A stretch of 32,682 nt of DNA, taken from Candidatus Hebobacteria bacterium. GTDB lineage: Bacteria; Armatimonadota; Hebobacteria; Hebobacterales; Hebobacteraceae. Of this stretch, positions 24,453 to 32,682 are shown one piece after another; position 1 is the first letter of the stretch; every line of letters starts with the position of its first letter. Under the pieces are notes generated by a model, which had not been told where the DNA came from, searched no databases, and worked only from the letters and a program-made list of their open reading frames with translations. The translations under genes and the position numbers were made by a program. The stretch lies in assembly GCA_029821495.1 (NCBI GenBank), contig JALGTG010000004.1, positions 1 to 32,682 on the forward strand, in the 5' to 3' direction.

Positions 24453-25199
24453 TCACACGCTGCCGCAGACGGGGCAGTCTGCGCGCCGCTGCACGGGGAA
24501 CTTGTAGAAGTCCATGGCATTGGCGTCGTAGGACAGCATCTTGCCCTTCAGCGTCTCGCCAAAACCAGTCAGCACCTTGATGGCCTCCGCGGCCGCTAGG
24601 CACCCAAGAGCGGCCGACACCGCGCCTAGTACGGGGAACCCATAGGTTTCCCACCACGTCGGCTTCTCCGGCACTAGGCACGCGAGGCAGGGGGTCTCCC
24701 CCGGCACGATCGTAGTGAGGGTGCCCTCCATCCCGTACATGGCGGCTTCGACCATTGGCTTGCGCAGCTGGACGCAGGCCTTGTTGAGGGCATACCGCTC
24801 CTCGAAGCTCGGGGGACAGTCACAGACGATGTCCACTTGCGAGACCCACTCCTCCGCGTTGTCGTCCTTGGCATCGTCCCCCAGCGCGACCACTTCGCAC
24901 TGTGGTTGGAGTCGCTCGAACAGCTCCGCCGCGCACTCGACGCGCGGCTTGCCTACATGGTCGTATCGCATCAGGATCTGACGGTTCAGATTGGACCAGG
25001 TAAGGTCCCCGGGGTGAGCGAGCACCAACCTGCCAACGCCGGCCATCCCAAGGTACAGGGCCACTGGTCCGCCCAGCCCGCCTACGCGGGTGACCAGCGC
25101 CGAGGAGTTCTTCAGCTTGCGCTGCGCATCTTCGCCGAAGCCGGGAATGTCCATCTGTCGCTTGAACATCTCCCGGTCACGATCTGTGAGTTCTGCCAC
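24453..25199 (-). CDS. ThiF/MoeB/HesA-type E1-like adenylyltransferase
   Basis: A 248-aa protein; GTG 25199 is chosen because GGGAGG lies five bases upstream, though the frame opens at 25238. The Rossmann nucleotide site is VGGLGGPVALYLGMAGVG, the NLNRQ motif is present, and paired zinc-type cysteines occur as CLACL and CPVC. Two canonical MoeB positions differ: the DFD strand reads HPG with Asp one residue on (HPGDLTWSNLNRQ), and the DCTDN motif reads DCPPS, losing the essential Asp of MoeB. I believe a subfamily shares this, so it may have its own chemistry. Relatives adenylate the C-terminus of a small ubiquitin-like sulfur carrier; none is found next to it. Confidence 0.88.
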   Translation of the reverse strand: MAELTDRDREMFKRQMDIPGFGEDAQRKLKNSSALVTRVGGLGGPVALYLGMAGVGRLVLAHPGDLTWSNLNRQILMRYDHVGKPRVECAAELFERLQPQCEVVALGDDAKDDNAEEWVSQVDIVCDCPPSFEERYALNKACVQLRKPMVEAAMYGMEGTLTTIVPGETPCLACLVPEKPTWWETYGFPVLGAVSAALGCLAAAEAIKVLTGFGETLKGKMLSYDANAMDFYKFPVQRRADCPVCGSV

Positions 25200-25470
25200 A
25201 TCGACCTCCCGAGGGACATCAGCTGCACGGCCGCTCACCGCGTCTGCTGCCTCACCATCCCCGATGCACTACACTACATGAATGAGTTCGACTACAGCGG
25301 GCATTCGTCCTTGTCGCGGCTGAGGAGGCCGGGGGGCGGCAGTCGAGCAGCATGGGGGGAGTGCCCGCCTCGCAGTTGCCCCGCACACCGCCTCCGCATG
25401 CGTTCGTGCCACCCGGCCCCTGGACAGGGCCTAGCGTTGCCACTGGCGTTCACCGGGGCGTGATTGCGGC
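25200..25470. other. Intergenic region without a recognisable gene
   Basis: These 271 bases separate the DUF4129 gene from the ThiF-like gene, both on the minus strand. A small GGCCC/GGGCC hairpin near 25420 lacks a T-run. I see no tRNA, riboswitch or small ubiquitin-like gene. The promoter of the ThiF-like operon probably lies here, but no convincing -35/-10 pair is visible. Confidence 0.5.
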
Positions 25471-26967
25471 CTACTGCTCCCTCTCCAGCGTCCTGGCAGC
25501 GAGGTATGCTCGCCGGCGCAGCGCAAGGTCCTCGGGCGAAACGCCCTCCGTAAGCGCCTGGCTGATCCGTTCCCAGAAGCGGCGGACCTCACCTGGATCG
25601 GGCAGCTCGAAGTGTCCTCCGCCGTACATCGCTCCTGCATAGGCCCAGGTCAGCGCCATCAGCGGCTCTCGGGCATCGGGGGCGGACGCTTGCAGAGCAT
25701 GTGCGTACTCGAACGGCGTCTGGCCGCGGCGCCGTCCGCTTCCCAGCATCTCGGCGAAATCGAGGAGGAGGTGGTACGTGCGGATCACCAGCTCGCGCGG
25801 CGACAGATCGGCGAGCACGTCGGGATCCTCGAATGGGTTGGAGAGTGGATCCTCAGGCGTCCCGGCGGCGCGTCCCTCGGGGACTGCCACTGTCGCTTTG
25901 CGCGGGCCCATCAGTCGCCTGACGGCAGTGACGAAGCCTCGCCACGCGCGCGCTGCGAGGGCGAGCACCGCGCCCAGCACCCAGAGAAGCCACCTGGCCG
26001 CGCGGCCTCTGCGGAATCCCCAGACCAGGATCAGAGCAGCGAGCAGGAGGAACAGAAGGAGCCAGAGGGCCAGCATAGCCCGAGGCAGCGCGAGGGCCGC
26101 TGCTGCGACGCGCTGCACGCCGGCCGCAGCCTGCCGCGAGGCGCTGCTGAGGGGCTCCTCCCGGGGGAGAGCGGGGGGGGAGGGGTGCGCTGCGGCGCTG
26201 CTTGCGTCGCCGGCCTCTGGACTCTCTGGAGATGGGCGGAGGGGGACGGCCGCGGCAATGGCGGCAGAGGCGAGGAGGAAGAGAAGACCGGCGGCAATCC
26301 ACCTGCGGTGCGAGCCGGCAGGCATTACCAGGTTCCCCTCGCGCGCGGAGCGCTCGAAGAAGCTCATGCGCTCGACAAACATGAGACCGAAGCTGAGGAC
26401 CGCGAGCGCAATCAGCCATCCCGTAGGGACGGGCACAGTCTGCGAGCCCCTGGCCCAGGCAGCGCCGAGTCCCAGCACCAGGAACGCGAGAAGCAGTGCC
26501 AGGGCGAGGGCGGCGCGCACCCCGACCGCTGGGGAGCTTGTGCGTAGAAGTTGAAGACCGGCCTCGCGCCGGGCCGCAGGGGGATCGGCGTCGCCTGCGA
26601 TCCAAGGCAGGAAGTGCCAGATGAACGTCATCTCGCCTGCAACCGCAAGACCGCATAAGACCGCGGCGCCCTGGGTCGTCCGGTCCACGGACAGGGCGAC
26701 CGCGGCGACCAACGCCCCGAGCGCCAACGAGGAGGCCGAGGACCAGAGCCATGGCGCGGGCTCGCGGCGGCCGGCGTAGCCGAGGCCGGCCGCCATCAGG
26801 AGAACGGCCGCGGCGCCAAGCGCGCCGAGGAGGCCGGCGCGGGGCGCAGTCAAGATGACCAGCACCGCGGGGTAGGACACCACGACGAGCACCAGCCAGG
26901 TAGACCAAGACCAGATATCGACCTGGAAACGCTGTCCTGAAGGCCGGCTGTCAGAGGGGAAGATCAC
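25471..26967 (-). CDS. Multi-pass membrane protein with C-terminal DUF4129
   Basis: A 498-aa protein. GTG 26967 is chosen as start: GGAGG lies nine bases upstream and the 17-bp overlap with the preceding DUF58 gene suggests coupling. About eight hydrophobic segments occur: six or so in the first 260 residues, and two more after an Ala/Pro/Ser-rich loop. The C-terminal 120 residues (ELVIRTYHLLLDFAEMLGSGRRRGQTPFEYAHAL, LTWAYAGAMYGG) match DUF4129, the domain usually at the end of transglutaminase-like membrane proteins that accompany DUF58 and MoxR. The transglutaminase core with its Cys-His-Asp triad is not visible here. A role in envelope or protein-complex maturation is inference. Confidence 0.8.
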   Translation of the reverse strand: MIFPSDSRPSGQRFQVDIWSWSTWLVLVVVSYPAVLVILTAPRAGLLGALGAAAVLLMAAGLGYAGRREPAPWLWSSASSLALGALVAAVALSVDRTTQGAAVLCGLAVAGEMTFIWHFLPWIAGDADPPAARREAGLQLLRTSSPAVGVRAALALALLLAFLVLGLGAAWARGSQTVPVPTGWLIALAVLSFGLMFVERMSFFERSAREGNLVMPAGSHRRWIAAGLLFLLASAAIAAAVPLRPSPESPEAGDASSAAAHPSPPALPREEPLSSASRQAAAGVQRVAAAALALPRAMLALWLLLFLLLAALILVWGFRRGRAARWLLWVLGAVLALAARAWRGFVTAVRRLMGPRKATVAVPEGRAAGTPEDPLSNPFEDPDVLADLSPRELVIRTYHLLLDFAEMLGSGRRRGQTPFEYAHALQASAPDAREPLMALTWAYAGAMYGGGHFELPDPGEVRRFWERISQALTEGVSPEDLALRRRAYLAARTLEREQ

Positions 26968-28156
26968 GGATGTCCGCCTCCGAAGAAACGCGCGCCGCCG
27001 TAATACCAAGCGTTTCCAATGCCGCTACACTGGCCCGCAAGTCGGCGGCCCTGCCTACCAGCGTAACGCCAACCTCTAACCCCGCGCTGCGCAGGGCGAT
27101 GATGCTGGAAAGCGCGCCTTCCGCGACACGGGGGGTGACGACGAGCACCAGAGAACCGAGGGCCAAACCTTCCTTCTCCCCGGCCAGGATCTCGGATAGT
27201 TCCGCGGCGGGACCCAGTTCCGCCCGGCCAAGTGCGGACATGACGGCGGCGAGCTGATCGCGGCCCCGCCCGGCCCGGACGCGCGCGGGCCCCTTGGCCT
27301 GCTGGGCGGCCGGGTCGGCGCCCAGCACGAGCAGGCCAACGCGCTGATGTCGGTCGAGCAGGTGGTGGGCGACAGATGCCGCGGCGACGATGGCAAGCTC
27401 TGCCCTTTCCTCGGCATCGACCGGGGAATCAGGGTAGTCGCTGCGCCGGAGGTTGAGCACGAGCAAGATGTCAAGCTGTGCGGTGATCTCGAACAGCTTC
27501 GACTGCAGCCTGCCCGTATGAGCTGTGGCGCGCCAGTGCACCCGACGAATACCGTCGCCGTCCTGGTACGGCCTCACACCGACGACTTGCGTTGGGTCCT
27601 CGATCACGCGCTGGCGTGCGCGCAGTTCGCCAACGGGGTGGCGAGATGGCGCGCGGGCGCGCGTGATCGCGACCACTCTAGGATACACTGTCAGGCGCGC
27701 AGGCGCTCCCGCGACGCGGTCTCGCTGGACGATGCCGAACAGGTCCCCAGTGCGCAGCACCGTGGGTCCGACTTGGTGGTAGCCGCGCCGCGCGCCGTGC
27801 AGAGAGTACTGGAAGCTGAACTCGCCCCGGCCCGCGAGCGGCCCCACCCGGCCCCGCACTCCCGTCATCGGCAGGCCCGCGGGCAGGGATTCGGCCGCCG
27901 CCAGCCAGAGGACCGGAATGCGGCTCCGGTTGACCACCTTCACCTCGACTCTCGCGTCGCCACCGAACGGCACTCGGTCAGAGGAGAGCTGTCGGTCGGC
28001 GGAGACGCCTCGGTGTGCCGCCCGCGAGGCCAGGAGGCCAACCAGCCAGGTCACCACCATTAGGTAGCCCACCCAAGCGAACGCCACAGACCGCGTGGTC
28101 CATGCCAACGCCAGCGCCAGTGCCGCGAGCAGGACCCACAGCAGCGGCAGGATCAT
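26951..28156 (-). CDS. DUF58-domain protein
   Basis: A 401-aa protein; ATG 28156 follows GGAGATAG. Two membrane segments (about 2-20 and 25-45) form a hairpin at the N-terminus. A beta-rich region (about 50-150, YSLHGARRGYHQVGP, LRTGDLFGI) is followed by the DUF58 signature GVRPYQDGDGIRRVHWRATAHTGRL and a vWA-like alpha/beta half (LDILLVLNLRRSD). DUF58 proteins normally work with a MoxR AAA+ ATPase and a transglutaminase/DUF4129 protein. Only the latter follows here; the MoxR partner must be elsewhere or absent. It begins 19 bp after the transketolase stop. Confidence 0.9.
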   Translation of the reverse strand: MILPLLWVLLAALALALAWTTRSVAFAWVGYLMVVTWLVGLLASRAAHRGVSADRQLSSDRVPFGGDARVEVKVVNRSRIPVLWLAAAESLPAGLPMTGVRGRVGPLAGRGEFSFQYSLHGARRGYHQVGPTVLRTGDLFGIVQRDRVAGAPARLTVYPRVVAITRARAPSRHPVGELRARQRVIEDPTQVVGVRPYQDGDGIRRVHWRATAHTGRLQSKLFEITAQLDILLVLNLRRSDYPDSPVDAEERAELAIVAAASVAHHLLDRHQRVGLLVLGADPAAQQAKGPARVRAGRGRDQLAAVMSALGRAELGPAAELSEILAGEKEGLALGSLVLVVTPRVAEGALSSIIALRSAGLEVGVTLVGRAADLRASVAALETLGITAARVSSEADIRDLPL

Positions 28157-28175
28157 GGGCTATCTCCAGTCTCGT

Positions 28176-30221
28176 TCAGCGCCGAGACGCCAGCCGGCGC
28201 GCCTTATCCGCGATGGCCTGCGCCGTGAGGCCGAACTTCTCGGCGATCACCTTCGATGGGGCGGATGCGCCGAAGCGGTCAATCCCGTGCACAGCACCTC
28301 CGTCACCCACATACCGCGCCCACCCGAAGGTGACTCCCGCCTCTATCGCGAGACGAGGGACGGACGCGGGCAGCACCTCGGCGCGGTAGCTCTCCGGCTG
28401 TTCCTCGAATAGCTCCCAGCTCGACAGGTTGACCACGCGGACTCGCAGGCCCTCTTCGGCCAGCAGACGAGCCGCCTCCAGCGCCACATGGACCTCCGAT
28501 CCGGAGGCGACCAGGATCAAGTCGGGGTCGGCCGCATCGAACAGAGTGTAGCCCCCGCGCCGCAGCATGTCGGCGGGGGCCGAGTCCGTGCGGTCGAGCA
28601 CGGGGACGCCCTGGCGGGTCAAGATAAGGGCTGTGGGTCCGCTCTGCCGCGCGATGGCGGCCAGCCAAGCGACGGCGGTCTCAACCGCGTCGGCCGGTCG
28701 AACGACGGTAAGGTTGGGGATAGCTCGAAGCGCCGCGACGTGCTCGACGGGCTGATGTGTCGGGCCGTCCTCGCCGACGAACACACTGTCGTGAGTGAAC
28801 ACGTAGACGATTCGCAAACCCATTATGGCCGCCAGCCGAATTGAGGGCCGCATGTAGTCGGAGAAGACGAGGAACGTGCCGCCGTAGGGGATGAACCCGC
28901 CGTGCAGAGACAGACCGTTGAGGATGCCGCCCATCGCGTGCTCGCGCACGCCGAAGTGCAAGTTGCGTCCTCCAAAGCGTCCCTTCTTCAGATCCCCTTC
29001 GTCCTTGATGAGAGTCTTGGTGGAGGGCGCTAGGTCGGCTGAGCCGCCGACGAGGCCGGGGATCTCCGCGCTGAGGGTCTGGAGAACCTCCCCCGAGGCA
29101 TTCCGGGTGGCGATTCCCTTTCCCACCTCGAACTCAGGCATGCGGTCGGCGATGCCCGCCGGCAGGCTGCCCGACATCTGCGCATCCCACCGGTCGGCAA
29201 GCTTGGTGTGTTTGCCGCGCCACTCTTCAAACCCCCTGCGCCAGGCAATCGCCTTCTCATCGAGCTCCTCACGGCGCCGCGCGAAAAGCTCCCTCACGAC
29301 ATCGGCCACGAAGAAGGTGGGCTCTGTCGGAAAGTCCAGCGCCTGCTTTGTAAGCTGCACTTCCTCCTCGCCCAACGGCGCGCCGTGAGAGTCGGCTGTG
29401 TCCTGCTTGTTGGGGCTCCCGTAGGCGATATGCGTGCGGCAGATAACGATGCTGGGCCGTTCCGTTTCTCGACGGGAGGCCTCAATGGCATCGGCAATGG
29501 CCTTCCGGTCGTGCCCATCCACCCTGAGGACATGCCAATCGTAGGCCTTGAAGCGGGCCTCGACGTCCTCGCTGAAGGCCAGGTCGGTGTCGCCCTCGAT
29601 CGTGATGTGGTTGTCGTCGTAGAGGTATATGAGGCGGCCGAGACCCAGGTGACCGGCAATGGAGGCCGCTTCGTGGGAGATACCCTCCATGAGGTCGCCG
29701 TCGCTCACGATGCCGTAGGTGAAGTGATCCACTATCACCTCATCCTCGTTGAAGGTCTCCGCAAGCATACGCTCTGCCAGGGCGAGCCCCACTCCGTTGG
29801 CGAAGCCCTGTCCCAGCGGGCCGGTCGTCGTTTCCACGCCCGGGCCGCACCAGTACTCGGGATGTCCGGGTGTGCGGCTGCCCCACTGCCGAAACTGCTT
29901 CAGGTCTTCCAGGGAGAAGCCGTATCCGAATAGATGGAGCATTGAGTAGAGCAGCATAGAGCCGTGGCCGGCGGACAGGACGAAGCGGTCGCGGTCGGGC
30001 CATTCGGGATCGGACGGGCTGTGGCGCAGAAAGCGCGTCCAGAGGACATAGGCGGCGTCGGCCATGCCCATAGGCATGCCAGGGTGCCCGGACTTGGCCT
30101 TCTGTACGCCGTCCATGGCCAGCCCGCGTATCGTGTTGACCGCCAGTTGCTCGAGATCGTCGCCGCTCAGTTTCCGCCCATAGGTCTTCGGGTCGGCCTG
30201 GCTGGTGGTAGAGTCGGTCAC
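28176..30221 (-). CDS. tkt: Transketolase
   Basis: A 681-aa thiamine-diphosphate enzyme of the non-oxidative pentose phosphate pathway, moving two-carbon units between sugar phosphates in the cytoplasm. GTG 30221 is chosen because GGAGGA precedes it by eight bases. Family motifs are [19 protein letters not shown] (H46), [37 protein letters not shown] with DDNHITIEG for TPP/metal binding, HGAPLGEEE, and [15 protein letters not shown] containing the catalytic Glu. The [18 protein letters not shown] pyrimidine-domain region is intact. The length is standard. It is first in a likely transcript with the DUF58 and DUF4129 genes, which are not obviously related in function. Confidence 0.96.
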   Translation of the reverse strand: MTDSTTSQADPKTYGRKLSGDDLEQLAVNTIRGLAMDGVQKAKSGHPGMPMGMADAAYVLWTRFLRHSPSDPEWPDRDRFVLSAGHGSMLLYSMLHLFGYGFSLEDLKQFRQWGSRTPGHPEYWCGPGVETTTGPLGQGFANGVGLALAERMLAETFNEDEVIVDHFTYGIVSDGDLMEGISHEAASIAGHLGLGRLIYLYDDNHITIEGDTDLAFSEDVEARFKAYDWHVLRVDGHDRKAIADAIEASRRETERPSIVICRTHIAYGSPNKQDTADSHGAPLGEEEVQLTKQALDFPTEPTFFVADVVRELFARRREELDEKAIAWRRGFEEWRGKHTKLADRWDAQMSGSLPAGIADRMPEFEVGKGIATRNASGEVLQTLSAEIPGLVGGSADLAPSTKTLIKDEGDLKKGRFGGRNLHFGVREHAMGGILNGLSLHGGFIPYGGTFLVFSDYMRPSIRLAAIMGLRIVYVFTHDSVFVGEDGPTHQPVEHVAALRAIPNLTVVRPADAVETAVAWLAAIARQSGPTALILTRQGVPVLDRTDSAPADMLRRGGYTLFDAADPDLILVASGSEVHVALEAARLLAEEGLRVRVVNLSSWELFEEQPESYRAEVLPASVPRLAIEAGVTFGWARYVGDGGAVHGIDRFGASAPSKVIAEKFGLTAQAIADKARRLASRR

Positions 30222-30312
30222 GTTGCAGTTCCTCCGCATCGAATCGCGAGCTTCTCTCGACAGCACGCTCTACTGTCTGTTTTGGCGCGCCGACGCTGGA
30301 TATCCTGCCTGC

Positions 30313-30443
30313 CTAGAAGCTGTTTCATAACCTCCATCTGAGGTTATGGAACAGCAGCACAAGGCGGGAGGCTCCAGCAGGCGCATTCCACGCCAGCTTC
30401 TCTAGCGGACGGCCAGGCCAGTGAGGGCTATGGAATGCGCTCT
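30313..30443 (+). repeat. 131-bp structured dispersed repeat, copy 2
   Basis: The second copy of the element at 15892-16022, in the gap between divergent genes tkt and the DUF4091-type gene. Hairpin A pairs 30319-30334 with 30340-30355 over all 16 positions (one G-T wobble). Hairpin B's base is GCGCATTCCA (30381-30390) with TGGAATGCGC (30431-30440). Relative to copy 1 its internal T-A pair has become C-G on both arms, a compensatory change. The 335-bp gap 30222-30556 holds this element and the small hairpins after it, and no gene. Confidence 0.88.
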
Positions 30444-30495
30444 CGTCGCATTCCTCGAAAGGGCAGCAGTGCCGTCGTCCCGAACCGCTAGGGCC

Positions 30496-30537
30496 GAGAG
30501 CGCACCATAGCGCTCCTTCCGGCGCGGAGGCGCTCTC
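30496..30537 (+). other. Mutually exclusive inverted repeats upstream of the DUF4091-type gene
   Basis: GAGCGC (30498-30503) can pair with GCGCTC (30510-30515), loop ACCATA; or GAGAGCGC (30496-30503) can pair with GCGCTCTC (30530-30537). The alternatives lie just before the ribosome site GGAGG (30542-30546). They could be an attenuator-like leader or an operator; both are weak in such GC-rich DNA. Confidence 0.3.
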
Positions 30538-30556
30538 GAACGGAGGTCTCGGGACC

Positions 30557-32682
30557 ATGAGGACGATGCTAGCCACTGCACTCGCAGCGCTCTTGTTGGC
30601 GCTTGCTTCTACCGCTGTGCCGGCCGCAGAAAGGGCCGGGAACATGCTGCCCAACCCATCATTCGAGGCGGGCGAGGTCGCCCCCGCGGCATGGTCCCTC
30701 TCCACCGTCGGCGCTGGCGGATGGGAGTCCGACGCCCACGATGGCGGTCGCTGCGTGAGCATCACCGGCATGGGCGACGACACCACCTGGTGGTCGCCAA
30801 TAGCAGCCACCCAACTGGAGTCGGGCCGGCTCTACCACGTGTCGTACTGGGCCCGCCGCGGGCCCCAGTCGAGCGGCGGCGTGGCCATCGCCGGCATCGA
30901 CCCCGTCAACCGCGATACCTCGCCCGGTAGGGAATGGGGGAGGATGGGCTTCTTCTTCCGCAGCTCTGACATGCCGCGGCGCGATGCCTTCTTCCGGCTG
31001 GGGCAGTGGCATGTGAAGGGCACCATCCTGTTCGATCAGGCTGCGCTCACCCCCGCCGTCGCCGTCCACAAACGTCCGGAGACCCTCGCCCTTCCCCTGG
31101 GCGAAGGGGAGAGCGTGATAGAGGGCGGCTACACGGCGACCCACCGGCTTGGCGGACCCGGCTCCACCAACTTCCGGTGCCTCGAGCGGTTCAACGCATG
31201 GTTCAACACCAATCGCTGGGTCTTCAACGACGTTGCCGAGGTGGTCTACCGCCACCGCGTCGGCAGGCTCAGCCAGTCCGAGTCGGAGATAGAGATAGGT
31301 GTCAACTGGCGCGAACAGGGGGTGCTGGTCGTCGAGGCCAGCAGGGATGGTGAGACGTGGCTGGAGGTGGGCCAGATCGCGAAGGTGTCGCGAGTGGGGC
31401 TTCCGGTGCCGCCGCGGCTGCTCCCAGCGCGCGAGCTCTGGGTTCGCCTGCGTTCAACGCGTGAGTCGTCGCTCCAGGTGGACGCATACGAGTACCGGTG
31501 CCGACTCCAGGAGGCCGAGCCAGTCTCACGCGCAGTGGGAGCGACGCGCTACCTGGCCATTCCGCGCTCGACGCCGGACTTCGAGGTCGAGGTGCTGAGC
31601 GTGGGGGATCTCCGGCCGGGCGGGGACACGACGGCCGAGGTAGTGCTGCGCAATCGCGGTCCGCGCCGCACCGTCTGGGTCACAGTGGCAACCGAACGAG
31701 ACAGCACGGCCCTCTCCCTGTCACAGCAGAGAGTCTCCCTCACAACGGATGTCCCGAAACGGGTGGGCCTCTCCTATCACGTCGAGGCCGCCGGGAGCTA
31801 CCTGCTGCGGATTAGCTGCGTGGATGCCGGCACCGAGGAGGTCCTCTGGGAAGCTGAGACGGAGTTCAGCGTCCCGCCGCTGTATGACGCGCGCGGCGGC
31901 GAGTTGCTCTCGGAGGATCCGGAGCTGGCGGTATGGTGGTGTGAGCCCGAGCGGAAAGTGAGCCGCGACAGGCCCGCGCCGGAGGTCGTCGGCAATGCTC
32001 TTCGCATCAGCGCTGCCGGCAACGAATACGAGGCCGCGCAGTTGGTTCTGACGCCGCGCCGGTCGATCCAGCAGTGTCAGGTCTCGGTGACCGATCTCGT
32101 TGCCGAGAGCGGCGCCAACATCCCCGCCTCCGAGATCGAGATTCGGTCAGTCGAGTATGTATTTGTGGCTCAGCCGACAGACGACGTGGGAGCGGTCGAT
32201 CACTGGCCCGACCCTCTACCGTTGCATGAAGGAAGCGCGGCACTGGAGGCGAGACGCAACCAGCCGTTCTGGATAACCGTTCACGTTCCGGCCGGCACCC
32301 CCGCTGGCGACTATCGAGGCGAAATCGAGATCGCGGCGGATGGTGTCGCGCGGCAGATTCCGTTCCTGCTTCACGTGTGGGATTTCGACCTGCCGGAGGA
32401 GACCCACGTCCGCAGCGGCTTCGGCCTCTCGGCAGCGAACGTGCGGCGCTATCACAACCTGGAAACACAGGATGAGTACGAGCCGGTCCTCGACCTGTAT
32501 CGGCAAAGCTTCGCCGAGCACCGCGTGGCGCCATACTCGGTCGGGGCCGGGATCGGGGTGGAGTGGGAGAAGCTGCCCGGCGGCGAAGTCGAGCCGAAGG
32601 TGGACTTCTCCGCCTTCGACCGCGCCGCGCGCCGCACTCTGGATGAGCTTGGGTTCAACAGCTTCGTGCTGCCCCTCGCCGG
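30557..32682 (+). CDS. Secreted DUF4091-type carbohydrate-active protein, 3' end missing
   Basis: The frame is open for 708 codons to the window edge, so the protein is incomplete. ATG 30557 follows GGAGG by ten bases. A signal peptide (LATALAALLLALASTAVPA) leads into a beta-sandwich with the opening NMLPNPSFEAGE typical of CBM4/9-like carbohydrate-binding modules (about 28-165). A central beta-rich portion and a CARDB-like segment (LRPGGDTTAEVVLRNRGP, about 350-420) follow. From about 480 the sequence ISAAGNEYEAAQLVLTP, then HVPAGTPAGDYRGEI and FLLHVWDFDLPEETHVRSGFG, matches the N-terminal part of DUF4091-type glycoside-hydrolase-like proteins, whose barrel would follow off the edge. Substrate unknown. 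Confidence 0.8.
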   Translation, partial: MRTMLATALAALLLALASTAVPAAERAGNMLPNPSFEAGEVAPAAWSLSTVGAGGWESDAHDGGRCVSITGMGDDTTWWSPIAATQLESGRLYHVSYWARRGPQSSGGVAIAGIDPVNRDTSPGREWGRMGFFFRSSDMPRRDAFFRLGQWHVKGTILFDQAALTPAVAVHKRPETLALPLGEGESVIEGGYTATHRLGGPGSTNFRCLERFNAWFNTNRWVFNDVAEVVYRHRVGRLSQSESEIEIGVNWREQGVLVVEASRDGETWLEVGQIAKVSRVGLPVPPRLLPARELWVRLRSTRESSLQVDAYEYRCRLQEAEPVSRAVGATRYLAIPRSTPDFEVEVLSVGDLRPGGDTTAEVVLRNRGPRRTVWVTVATERDSTALSLSQQRVSLTTDVPKRVGLSYHVEAAGSYLLRISCVDAGTEEVLWEAETEFSVPPLYDARGGELLSEDPELAVWWCEPERKVSRDRPAPEVVGNALRISAAGNEYEAAQLVLTPRRSIQQCQVSVTDLVAESGANIPASEIEIRSVEYVFVAQPTDDVGAVDHWPDPLPLHEGSAALEARRNQPFWITVHVPAGTPAGDYRGEIEIAADGVARQIPFLLHVWDFDLPEETHVRSGFGLSAANVRRYHNLETQDEYEPVLDLYRQSFAEHRVAPYSVGAGIGVEWEKLPGGEVEPKVDFSAFDRAARRTLDELGFNSFVLPLA

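Noticed and set aside
25410-25440. GGCCC/GGGCC hairpin after the DUF4129 gene as a terminator
   Set aside because: The stem is short and no T-run follows on the minus strand.

Overview
The window comes from a GC-rich (clearly above 60% by eye) Gram-negative, two-membrane bacterium. It carries BamA, a Skp/OmpH chaperone, LpxD (lipid A) and a TamB-like protein, which only make sense with an LPS-bearing outer membrane. The mix of odd carbohydrate-active proteins, an enolase-superfamily dehydratase, SIS proteins and a DUF4091-type protein resembles uncultured Armatimonadota- or Planctomycetota-like genomes. That phylum guess is inference and weak. I saw no tRNA, rRNA, CRISPR array or transposase gene.

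Layout. 1-4645 (minus): a partial lipoprotein with an alpha/alpha-toroid (six-hairpin glycosidase-like) core, a mandelate racemase/enolase-superfamily enzyme, and a secreted protein ending in a calcium-binding-like DIKPGS-type domain followed by a clear intrinsic terminator. 4745-6595 (plus): a near-consensus housekeeping promoter drives a family 2 glycosyltransferase whose stop overlaps the start of lipA. 6664-15895 (plus): an envelope-assembly block, tamB-like, ECF sigma factor, bamA, skp/ompH, lpxD. The sigma gene has a sigma70-like promoter and, just downstream, a sigmaE-like one. An 11-codon open reading frame sits against the bamA start.

16021-21338 (minus): two tandem paralogous SIS-domain proteins followed by a GH38 alpha-mannosidase-like protein in which three of the four expected zinc-site residues, including the nucleophile Asp, appear to be replaced. 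21478-23387 (plus): an alpha-toroid plus beta-sandwich protein overlapping a DUF123 (GIY-YIG-like) gene. 23474-30221 (minus): transketolase, DUF58 protein, DUF4129 membrane protein, then a ThiF/MoeB-type E1-like protein and a protein with a histone-H1-like lysine/alanine tail. 30557-end (plus): a secreted DUF4091-type protein, cut by the window edge.

The most unusual item is a 131-bp dispersed repeat present twice in the same orientation (15892-16022 and 30313-30443), with 121 of 131 positions identical and no gaps. It can fold into two hairpins. One stem carries a compensatory T-A to C-G change between copies, and the other mostly tolerates its changes by wobble pairing, so structure seems to be under selection. 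Copy 1 exactly fills the gap between the convergent lpxD and GH38 stop codons. This is my best candidate for an undescribed element. The degenerate GH38 with its SIS partners is second.
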